Part shown: piece after piece, positions 1 through 6,617 of the stretch | Layout of the letters: every line of letters starts with the position of its first letter | Numbering within the stretch: the stretch's first letter is position 1 | NCBI GenBank assembly: GCA_046635845.1 | Contig: JAQQXN010000003.1 | Origin: UBA168 sp011055275 | GTDB lineage: Archaea; Thermoproteota; Thermoprotei_A; Marsarchaeales; UBA168 | DNA length: 64,000 bases | Reading direction: 5' to 3' (one strand) | Position numbers and translations under genes: made by a program | The notes under the pieces: model-generated | Database searches by the model: none | Seen by the model: the letters and a program-made list of their open reading frames with translations, nothing else | What the model was told of the DNA's origin: nothing

Positions 1-97
1 ATTCTGGCTCCTCATCACACATTACCAAACTCTTAATCCACATGAGATAAAAGCGTATTGCTCCGCTACCTACCATTTTGTCTGCATGACTCATGGG

Positions 98-697
98 CTA
101 TCGTCCCTTGCAAACGTATCTGAAACCGCACGATACGCACCTTTTTCCGTTCACCACCGAAGGAACTCTTTCCTCACTCACAATCCTCTTCATGCGCTTA
201 ACCACGAAGTTCACGTGCCTCCTAAGAGAATCCGTGAGAAGTAACTCAAAGGCCTTATCGTTCTTTGTATAATAAACTATGAAGCACTTTACTTGTTTTC
301 CAAACTTTTGCTCAGCCATCATCGAGTAGGTCGCAGTCTGGTAAACGAACCCGTCCGTAGGCCTCTCCCCTGATGCGTCCTTGAAGTCCACCACTATGAG
401 CCCGTCATCCACCTCAATCACCATGTCGACCTGACCCACAAGTCCCAGCTCCTCCGACCTAAGAGGCACGTCGAACCATCTTTCCTTCACCTTTTCCTTC
501 CTTCTCGCAAGCACCGTTCCGCGCCTCCTTTCCTTCTCTTCAAGCCCTTCCTGCTCCTCCTTTCCCTCTTTCATGAACTCAGTCTGCCTTTCTCTTAATC
601 CCATGGCCAAAAAGTAAATTTTTCTGGGGCAGTACGTGTAGTTCTCTATCCACTTGACGGGTATGTACTTGGCTTCCTCATCCTCCGACGTCTTCAT
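98..697 (-). CDS. cas4: CRISPR-associated exonuclease Cas4
   Basis: Cas4 is a RecB-like nuclease with a 4Fe-4S cluster that trims and orients prespacers for Cas1-Cas2. The first cluster cysteine lies in YCPRK near the N-terminus and the last three in CVSCGFRYVC at the extreme C-terminus. The RecB-type core shows GQVDMV followed by VVDFKD, which supply the metal-binding Asp residues and the catalytic Lys. I chose the ATG at 697, directly preceded by GAGGTG. A TTG at 751 would extend the protein but runs deep into cas2. With the ATG start the gene overlaps the 3' end of cas2 by 20 bp, so translation is probably coupled. A Lys/Glu/Arg-rich stretch in the first third lies in a purine-rich DNA tract of the kind that recurs in this locus. 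It is the last gene of a csa1-cas1-cas2-cas4 operon. Confidence 0.9.
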   Translation of the reverse strand: MKTSEDEEAKYIPVKWIENYTYCPRKIYFLAMGLRERQTEFMKEGKEEQEGLEEKERRRGTVLARRKEKVKERWFDVPLRSEELGLVGQVDMVIEVDDGLIVVDFKDASGERPTDGFVYQTATYSMMAEQKFGKQVKCFIVYYTKNDKAFELLLTDSLRRHVNFVVKRMKRIVSEERVPSVVNGKRCVSCGFRYVCKGR

Positions 698-977
698 CAC
701 CTCGCACCAGCATGTCGCTCTCCTCTCCCCTGTACTCCTTCCCCAGCTCAACCCTCATGGAGAAGTCCGGGTCGCATATGACGTAGACCTGCGCGTTGTC
801 CTCCGTGCCCTGCAGCAGCTTCCTCAGCGCCGCCACCAGCTCCTTTCTCGTCCCGCTCCCTATCTCTCCCAAAAAGGCGCTCTTCTGCACCCTCACAAGC
901 CCCTTGGCCTTGCATATCTGAGCCACTTTTCCCCTTAGCTCGTCCTCGGTCACGTCGTAAATCACGAGCGTGTGCAT
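678..977 (-). CDS. cas2: CRISPR-associated protein Cas2
   Basis: Cas2 is the small ferredoxin-fold dimer that bridges two Cas1 dimers in the spacer-integration complex. The protein begins MHTLVIYDVTED with the first beta strand and the conserved Asp, followed by a helix and VQKSAFLGEI, then AQVYVICD as a later strand. The length of 99 residues is normal. I chose the ATG at 977, with GGAGGTG about 6 nt upstream. A GTG at 986 would add three residues. About 100 bp separates it from the cas1 stop codon, and this spacer is nearly pure purine on the coding strand. The 3' end overlaps cas4. Confidence 0.9.
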   Translation of the reverse strand: MHTLVIYDVTEDELRGKVAQICKAKGLVRVQKSAFLGEIGSGTRKELVAALRKLLQGTEDNAQVYVICDPDFSMRVELGKEYRGEESDMLVRGDEDVGG

Positions 978-1078
978 ACCTTCCACCTCCTTTCCCTTTC
1001 TCTTTTCCCCTCGCTTCTGCTCCCCCTTCGCCGCCTCTTTCCGCCTTTCCTCCCTCTTCTCCCCTTACCTCCATCACA

Positions 1079-2194
1079 TCATAACCCCTCCGCAAACGGT
1101 GTGTAGTCCTCCCTCCCCATCACGTGCTCCCCTATCCTCCTCGCCTGCAGCGTCAGGTGGTCCTGTATGGGAAGCCTCCTGTTCAAGAACGTGACCGGTG
1201 CCTCCATCCTCTCAGCGTAAGCCCTGTACACCTCCTTCCTCGCCTCCCTCGTCAGCCTATCCCCCTCGACCGCCTTGTCCAGCTTCCTCTCGAAGGCGAG
1301 CCTTATGATGGCCCTGTCCACCACGGGCTCCCTGAACTCCTCTATTAGGTCCATGGCCAAGCCCGGCCTCCTGGGGCTGTCCTCGTGCAAGAAACCTGCG
1401 TAAGGGTCAAGACCATTCAGCTTTAGCTGGAGCGCGCACTCCGTTCCAAGAACCGTGTAGAGGTAGTTCAGGGCCACGTTGACGGGATCGGTGGCCCCGT
1501 CGTACCTCTTCTTCCTCCCTGGGAACTCGATAACCTTTGAGAGAGCAGCGCCAACGGCATCCCAGTAAGCTGAAGCCCCGTTGGCCTCAACCTCCATCAG
1601 GGGAACCCTAGCCTCATCGCACGTCTCCGCCCTAACGGCAACCGCCTGCTCAGCGAAATCCCTGAGCGCTGAGGAGGCCTTGAAGAGCGCTTCGGATAGG
1701 GTTGGATCGCTCCTCTCCCTGTTCCTCGCCATGGAGTAGAGGAGGGCCCTCTGGTTCATCAGCTTCCCGTAGACGAAGGACTTAGCCAGCGCGACGCCAA
1801 GGGGCCCGTCCCTAGCGGCGTACTGCGCCCTCCTGAGCGCCACAGATCCCGTCTCCTCTGCGCCGCCCACCACAACCTCGGGGTAGCCGTAGCCGGAGTA
1901 GAAGACAAGGGGGACGTGGTACTCGGAGAGGAGCCTGACGAAGTCCGAGGAGAAGGCGACGCTCCTGGTGAGAACGGAGACCTGGTCGAGCTTGGGGAGG
2001 GCGACCTCGAGCACCCTTTCATCTCCATCATTTCCCTTTGTTTTTTCGTTTTCTTTTTCTCCTTCCCTTTTCTTTTCCTTCTCTTTTCCCTCTCCTTTGT
2101 TAGTCCCATTCCTCTTTCCTCTCGGCCTCCTGACCTCGATCATCCCCTCCCTCACGCCGAGGAAAAGGCCCGGCTCGTTTATCAGGAGCCGCAT
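1079..2194 (-). CDS. cas1: CRISPR-associated integrase Cas1 with a Lys/Glu-rich insertion
   Basis: Cas1 integrates new spacers at the leader end of CRISPR arrays. The catalytic triad is visible: Glu203 in EANGASAYW, His270 in GFLHED, and Asp282/Glu285 in AMDLIEEF, in the standard context. The N-terminal beta-strand domain starts LLINEPGLFLGVREGMIEVRR and resumes with EVALPKLDQV and the VLTRSVAFSS helix. Between these, about residues 23-60 are almost entirely Lys, Glu, Gly, Asn and Thr. The family normally has only a short turn here. The insertion is encoded by a purine-rich tract at about 2020-2125. The reading frame is intact. At 371 residues the protein is longer than the usual 300-330. Start is ATG with a separate gene upstream. 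Confidence 0.93.
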   Translation of the reverse strand: MRLLINEPGLFLGVREGMIEVRRPRGKRNGTNKGEGKEKEKKREGEKENEKTKGNDGDERVLEVALPKLDQVSVLTRSVAFSSDFVRLLSEYHVPLVFYSGYGYPEVVVGGAEETGSVALRRAQYAARDGPLGVALAKSFVYGKLMNQRALLYSMARNRERSDPTLSEALFKASSALRDFAEQAVAVRAETCDEARVPLMEVEANGASAYWDAVGAALSKVIEFPGRKKRYDGATDPVNVALNYLYTVLGTECALQLKLNGLDPYAGFLHEDSPRRPGLAMDLIEEFREPVVDRAIIRLAFERKLDKAVEGDRLTREARKEVYRAYAERMEAPVTFLNRRLPIQDHLTLQARRIGEHVMGREDYTPFAEGL

Positions 2195-2250
2195 AACCTA
2201 GTGGCGCGTGAACGTAAAAGGAAGCCGTCTGACTTCACGAGCGCAAAGCG

Positions 2251-2685
2251 CTATGGGGCCATCTGAAAAACCGCTGGCTCGCGAATAAAAAGGCCCTGCG
2301 CTGGAAAGCCAACGCGAGCTCGGTATCCAGCAACGGCAACCGCAAAGCTTAACGCGCAGAAGGCCGTCCCCGAAAGCCCAGCCACCCCCACGACGCTCAT
2401 CGCTATGGGCAAGAACAAGAGGGCGGAGATGACGGCTGGGACCAGCGGGATGTAGGCATCCCGGTAGCCAGAGCTCACCCTTTCCGTCAAATAAAAGGAG
2501 AGGACCGTGAGCGACCAAAGGCACGCCGCGAGCGCGAGGTAGCTCGACGACACCGCCCCAAAGGGAGCCCAAAGCGGGCTGACGAAGACGAGCGGTGGGA
2601 ACACCGTAGCCAAAGCGCTCGATACCAGAAAGAAAGACGAGCCAATCAGGAGAAAAACGGTCACAGGTCCGCCTTCGCCATTCAC
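2251..2685 (-). CDS. small multi-pass membrane protein inside the cas operon
   Basis: This 144-residue protein has about four hydrophobic segments (roughly residues 8-30, 40-60, 80-100 and 105-120) and a short polar C-terminus. I recognise no family. It lies between csa1 and cas1 on the same strand, so it may be co-transcribed with the adaptation genes, which otherwise contain no membrane protein. Start is a GTG. A second in-frame GTG eight codons later is also possible. The gene could be an unrelated insertion into the operon. The long hydrophobic pattern makes it more likely to be real than the overlapping reading frame on the same strand. Confidence 0.55.
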   Translation of the reverse strand: MNGEGGPVTVFLLIGSSFFLVSSALATVFPPLVFVSPLWAPFGAVSSSYLALAACLWSLTVLSFYLTERVSSGYRDAYIPLVPAVISALLFLPIAMSVVGVAGLSGTAFCALSFAVAVAGYRARVGFPAQGLFIREPAVFQMAP

Positions 2686-2748
2686 GGGAAATTTCCCGCG
2701 GGCGCCTATACGCCTTTCCGGGCGAAAGCGGGCGGCCTTGCGGGCGGT

Positions 2749-3678
2749 TTAGGGATTGCAGACAGAGTAGTAGGGGCAGTAGGTTGGGCACCTGTCCGGC
2801 TTTCCCGGGTCCTTTCCGGTCTCGAGCACCCTGAAGGCCTCGTCCCTTATCTCGAGGAACTCCCTCCTTATCTCGTCCCCTATGACGAAGTACTTGCTGT
2901 CAACGGAGGGGACCTTGCCGCTCATCCTCATATATGTGATGACGCCGTAGTCGACGGCTGCCTGACCCTCGCTCTCCAGCGCGAGCGCGTACCCCGCGGC
3001 CGTGAGGGAGTGAAAGTCCCTCACCTCACCCGTCTTAACGTCCACGACGGCGTTGTAGGGAGTGTAGAGGTCGACGCTCAGCTCCCTCGAAAGCCCCACG
3101 AGCGTGCCGTCTACCTTCCTCTCGGATACCGAGGGGACGGCCGCCGCGACGAGGGAGTCCTCTGCCGCGTGGGGGAACCTCGAGCGGGCGTCGTCAAGCC
3201 TTGACGCTATCCCTATGAGCAGGTACCTGTGGAGGTCGGTCGATTCCCTGACCAGCGACTCCACCTCGTCGTCCGGGAGCTTGCCCCTCGCGGTCGGAAG
3301 CCCCCTGAAGATGACGGGTGACATGTCCTCATCGCCGTACCTCGAGAGGAGGTCGAAGCCGCAGGCCGAGGGATTCGAGTATATGAACCTCTTGGACTCA
3401 GATATTGTGTGCCTTATGACCTCGTGGAAGGCCGTCCCCCTTGCCAGCTTCGAGGTGAAGGGCTGCTCCACCCTCTTTACCCTTCTCAGGTAAACGTCCC
3501 TGAGGGTATCGCAGTACCTTGCGGCGAGCTCGCTCACAGTGAGCGAGAAGGAGGAGGAGGGAGGCCTAACGGGAGGAGAGGAGAAGCTCCATCCCCTCAC
3601 GTCCTCGGACACGGGCCTTGAGGAGAGCTCGTCCCTCAGAAGCGAAAGCCTCTTGTCGGATAGCTCAAACAGCCACAC
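2749..3678 (-). CDS. csa1: Cas4-family nuclease Csa1
   Basis: Csa1 is the second Cas4-like protein of type I-A adaptation modules and acts in the Cas1-Cas2-Cas4 complex. Family features are the YCDTLRDVYLRR motif near residues 55-66, which carries the first cluster Cys, and the C-terminal CPTYCPYYSVC cysteines. VVDVKTGEV supplies the nuclease-type Asp...Lys motif. The length of 309 residues matches the family. Start is GTG at 3678, with a weak TATA-like GTAAAAGC about 21 nt upstream. It is the promoter-proximal gene of the cas operon, followed by a small membrane protein and cas1. The identification rests on motif pattern and context. Confidence 0.8.
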   Translation of the reverse strand: MWLFELSDKRLSLLRDELSSRPVSEDVRGWSFSSPPVRPPSSSFSLTVSELAARYCDTLRDVYLRRVKRVEQPFTSKLARGTAFHEVIRHTISESKRFIYSNPSACGFDLLSRYGDEDMSPVIFRGLPTARGKLPDDEVESLVRESTDLHRYLLIGIASRLDDARSRFPHAAEDSLVAAAVPSVSERKVDGTLVGLSRELSVDLYTPYNAVVDVKTGEVRDFHSLTAAGYALALESEGQAAVDYGVITYMRMSGKVPSVDSKYFVIGDEIRREFLEIRDEAFRVLETGKDPGKPDRCPTYCPYYSVCNP

Positions 3679-4139
3679 CGAGAGGTGCGCTGCAGCTTTT
3701 ACGCGTAGCGACCTAAAGTTGGCGGAAAGAGGGAAGTCAAGCGCTCGTCATCCCTGAAAGGTGGACCGCTGGGCGACGTGACGCAACCGCTCAAAAAGGC
3801 CCAGATGGACGCTCTAAACGAGGACGGTCGGGGCCAAAGGCAGAGAGACGCGCCTACCTCACGGGCTATAGCTGCCCTGCATTCGCCGCAGGCAAGGCCC
3901 CAACATTCGCGATCAAAAGCCGCTAACGCGAGAAAGGCCTTGACGGCCTGAAGCGGCAAAGGACACAGTCATGTGGAGCCAAGCGCCGATTGTTGCCGCG
4001 CCCACGGGTTTTGGCCAAGCTCGCGGTGGCTTGGGCGCACGCCTCAATGGCAGAGCGCGAGGGCCTAGCCATCGTAAACGGAGATCGCGGTAGTTTCCAG
4101 CACTTACCGATTGAATGCCGTTCGACCACAAAGCCGAAT
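3679..4139. other. non-coding stretch between csa1 and the G1 peptidase gene
   Basis: No reading frame here resembles a protein. Near 3748-3765 lies TCATCCCTGAAAGGTGGA, a mismatched relative of two hairpins at 9923 and 10147. A plus-strand stretch around 4007-4030 could be read as APTGFGQAR, which resembles a helicase Walker A, but nothing around it supports a helicase. Confidence 0.4.
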
Positions 4140-4146
4140 AAAAAAA
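4140..4146 (-). terminator. T7 tract after the G1 peptidase gene
   Basis: A run of seven T on the minus strand begins 16 nt after the stop codon of the peptidase gene. This is typical of archaeal U-tract termination. Confidence 0.5.
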
Positions 4147-4161
4147 GAGGTTCAGTTTACC

Positions 4162-5052
4162 TCAGTTTGAATTGTAGTAGGTTACCGTGAAGCTCGTTCC
4201 GTCGCTCAAGTACGGGTTGGGCGCGGCCAAGGTCGTTCCCGCGCTGTCGACCATGGTGATTGAAACGAGGCCCACAGAGGAGCTGGAGCTGACGTGCTTG
4301 CCGTAGACGTGCCCCTGACCGGGGCCCAAAAGCAGCGCCGGGGAGGCCGATGTGCTTCCGGCCGCCGTGGCCAAGGTGTAAGTTTGGCCGTTTATCACCG
4401 CGGTGCACGTACCGGATATCCCGGTGTAGTATTGCCCGAATTCAGCGGTGCCGAAGTCGGCAAGCGACGTGGGGCCAGTAAGGGTCGAGGGCCTCTCCAC
4501 TATGAACTCGGCCGAGTCGTCGTTGGCGCCATTGACCTTGGTGGGTCCAGACGAGAAGGTCCACTGGACTTCATTGTTCACTATGGCCTCGATGGTCGTG
4601 TCGAACTCTCCATGACTGTAAGTGACCGAGGCCTCCACGGTTTCGCCTGGGCTTACGGTATCGCTTGAGGGAGCGTAAACGGGTGACTTGGGATAGTACT
4701 CGTACCAGACGTAATAGGAAAGGGCGCCGCCGTTGTCCTCGATCATTATCCCCGTCTGCTCGACGGTCCTGTCGTTGTAACCGTCTATGCCGACCCAGAG
4801 CGCAACGTAAGTTGTACCAGAGGTCCCCGTGACGGAGGGAACCACGAATGAACCCGTCACGGAGTTAACGCTGCCGTCGCCTGCCGTTATTACGTAGCCT
4901 GCCCAGTTAAGCGATGTCGTGCTCGTGCTCCCAAGCCTTAGCGGTACCATCGGCCCCCCTATTACGGGAGCTGCCGCCGCAGGAGAGATCGCGAGGAAGG
5001 GAAGGAGGAAAAGAAGGATTGAGAGGTAACCCCTGAAAGCTCTATTAGACAT
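4162..5052 (-). CDS. secreted glutamic peptidase, family G1 (eqolisin)
   Basis: G1 peptidases are acid endopeptidases that use a Gln/Glu dyad, known mainly from fungi and some bacteria and archaea. A signal peptide (about residues 1-28, ending SPAAAA) directs export. Then come LNWAGYV (47-53), the VALWVGIDGY strand (83-92), VEQTG with Gln99, VWYEYYP (115-121) and DSAEFIVERP with Glu182. The Gln99-Glu182 spacing is 83 residues, the same as Gln53-Glu136 of scytalidoglutamic peptidase as I recall those numbers. The mature enzyme has no membrane anchor, so it is probably released. It has its own TATA box at 5073-5080 and a T7 tract after the stop. The low pH optimum known for the family fits an acidophilic host. 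The substrate is unknown. Confidence 0.87.
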   Translation of the reverse strand: MSNRAFRGYLSILLFLLPFLAISPAAAAPVIGGPMVPLRLGSTSTTSLNWAGYVITAGDGSVNSVTGSFVVPSVTGTSGTTYVALWVGIDGYNDRTVEQTGIMIEDNGGALSYYVWYEYYPKSPVYAPSSDTVSPGETVEASVTYSHGEFDTTIEAIVNNEVQWTFSSGPTKVNGANDDSAEFIVERPSTLTGPTSLADFGTAEFGQYYTGISGTCTAVINGQTYTLATAAGSTSASPALLLGPGQGHVYGKHVSSSSSVGLVSITMVDSAGTTLAAPNPYLSDGTSFTVTYYNSN

Positions 5053-5072
5053 TTCATTTAGATGCCGAAACG

Positions 5073-5080
5073 CTTAAAAG
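5073..5080 (-). promoter_or_regulatory. TATA box of the G1 peptidase gene
   Basis: CTTTTAAG on the coding strand is centred about 24 nt before the ATG, which implies a leaderless transcript. Confidence 0.6.
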
Positions 5081-5267
5081 GATATCGACTCCGTGCACGC
5101 CGTTCGGGCGCGCTACCATGCTGATCGGGCGCGGTGATCGTTGGACGCCCAGCGCTTTGAGCGGCACCCAAAGGTATGGCGCAGACGCCCCTGATCGCGC
5201 CTGCAACACTCACGTTTCGTCTCAACTATCATCTTTTTCGCGCTTTTCCCTGCGGGGCGCCAGGTTC

Positions 5268-6353
5268 CTAGTCCCGGGCGTTCGGCGGGTACACCTCGTC
5301 ATCGGGCCTTGGCAACCTGTCCGCCACGGGGGGCAGCTTAGGACCACCGCGAGCTGGCTCGCTGAGGTAGTAGTAGGCCGTGCTGGAGTAGTCGTTGCTC
5401 AGCCCGTTGGCGTGCCCGTGCTCGACCATCACCAGTATGCTCTTCCTGAACCTTATGGGGTCCTCCACGTGATAGCGGTAAAGCGTCTGCTTTCCCTTCC
5501 AAGGCCATCCCCTTGTGCCGCTGTGAAGTATTATGCCGTTGTAGGGCGAGTTGTACTCCTGTGTTGGGCTGTAGCCGCAGTTGCACCAGTCCTCGGTCCC
5601 GGTGCCGTGTATGGAGGGCCTCTCCTCGCCATCTATGAACACGAGGTCATCCCCTTCCCCGTACCAGTCATCTGGGTTCCTGTGGAAGCAGTCGACGTCC
5701 AGGTGGGCGCCCACGTAAGCCCCATCTCCCTTGGCTTCAAGCACCACGTAGCTCTCGCCTTCGAGCTCCTGCTTTCTGTGGGCCCTTGGATCAGAGTAGG
5801 TGGACTCGCGGCTTAACCTCTCCGTGTAGGCCCAGCCGGCGGTGTCGGCCTCCCTCCTCCACTGGGCGTGGAAGTAGGCCATGCCCTTAAGGTCATCGAC
5901 CGACCGATACCTCTCGTAGTCGATGTAAAAGTAGTGGGCGTAGCCCTGCTCTCCCTGGTTCTCAACCTCCACGCGCGCCCTCGAGCGGAAGGGCATGGGC
6001 CAATAGGAGTTGAAGCCCTTTCCGTCCTGGGGCGCCATCTGCAGAGGGAGCGATACGAAGTTCTTCCTGATGCCGTGACCAAGCCCAAAGAAGTCGCCTA
6101 TGGGAACCTCGACGCTCGGCTCCGGAAAGTCGTCCCAGTAAATCCTCAGCACTATCCTGCGGGTGTAGTCCTCCTTGGGAATTCCAAGCGTCATCCACAT
6201 GTGGCGTATGACCGCAGGCCCCTCCATCTCCGCGAGCACCACCTCTTTTCCAGCTGGAACGTCAAAGTAGTCGTGATTGCCCCCATCCCTGTCGTAGCTG
6301 GAGGCGCGCCTGCTCTCATAATCCCTCAAGAAAGGTAGGCTGCTTATGGACAT
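5268..6353 (-). CDS. glycoside hydrolase family 172 (DUF2961) enzyme
   Basis: GH172 (former DUF2961) includes alpha-D-fructofuranosidase/difructose-dianhydride synthase and D-arabinofuranosidases. Family marks are the N-terminal GGNHDYFDVPAG block (about 24-35), MEGPAVIRHMW (43-53), VPIGDFFG (83-90), the WYGEGDD motif with Glu233 and GTGTEDW with Glu254. The 21-residue spacing of these two Glu residues equals that of the catalytic pair reported for the bifidobacterial enzyme (Glu270/Glu291, from memory). There is no signal peptide, so the enzyme is intracellular. Start is the ATG at 6353, five codons inside a longer TTG frame, because a TATA box lies 24 nt upstream of it. Neighbours are other glycosidases on the same strand. 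Specificity (fructofuranose or D-arabinofuranose) cannot be read from sequence. Confidence 0.87.
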   Translation of the reverse strand: MSISSLPFLRDYESRRASSYDRDGGNHDYFDVPAGKEVVLAEMEGPAVIRHMWMTLGIPKEDYTRRIVLRIYWDDFPEPSVEVPIGDFFGLGHGIRKNFVSLPLQMAPQDGKGFNSYWPMPFRSRARVEVENQGEQGYAHYFYIDYERYRSVDDLKGMAYFHAQWRREADTAGWAYTERLSRESTYSDPRAHRKQELEGESYVVLEAKGDGAYVGAHLDVDCFHRNPDDWYGEGDDLVFIDGEERPSIHGTGTEDWCNCGYSPTQEYNSPYNGIILHSGTRGWPWKGKQTLYRYHVEDPIRFRKSILVMVEHGHANGLSNDYSSTAYYYLSEPARGGPKLPPVADRLPRPDDEVYPPNARD

Positions 6354-6371
6354 AGGCAGGGGGCGCAAGCG

Positions 6372-6383
6372 CTTAAAAATATT
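6372..6383 (-). promoter_or_regulatory. TATA box of the GH172 gene
   Basis: AATATTTTTAAG on the coding strand is centred about 24 nt before the ATG at 6353. This decides the start and implies a leaderless message. Confidence 0.6.
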
Positions 6384-6434
6384 TTCAGCGCCTTAGCCGC
6401 GCGCCAGACGATTTAGGGTACCCTTGATCGCGGG

Positions 6435-6505
6435 GAAGAGGTGAAGGAAAAGAGGGAGGAAAGAGGAAGGGAGGAAGGAGAGCGAAGGACAGAAAGAGGG
6501 GATAG
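6435..6505 (+). repeat. purine-rich low-complexity tract
   Basis: The plus strand is almost uninterrupted G and A for about 70 nt (runs such as GAAGAGGTGAAGGAAAAGAG). It lies between the GH172 promoter and the 3' end of the GH38 gene. Similar tracts occur within and between the cas genes and upstream of cas6. Confidence 0.7.
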
Positions 6506-6617
6506 GCAGGGCATCACCATTCAATACCAAGCTCTATCGCGAGCGGCGTGCGCCCTTTTCCTTTTTGCCAAGGCCTGCAGCCAAAGGGCCAAGAGGCACT
6601 CGCGGACCCGCGCGTGC

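Noticed and set aside
748..1095. Arg/Gly-rich frame over the cas1-cas2 junction
   Set aside because: It overlaps cas2 in another frame and comes from the purine-rich tract; no protein-like pattern.
3985..4040. Possible helicase Walker A (APTGFGQAR) suggesting a decayed cas3
   Set aside because: The Lys-Thr of the motif is missing, a stop codon follows soon after and no other helicase motif is found nearby.
3913..4131. Two overlapping minus-strand frames of about 70 codons
   Set aside because: Arg/Pro/Ala-rich translations of GC-rich DNA with no recognisable fold.
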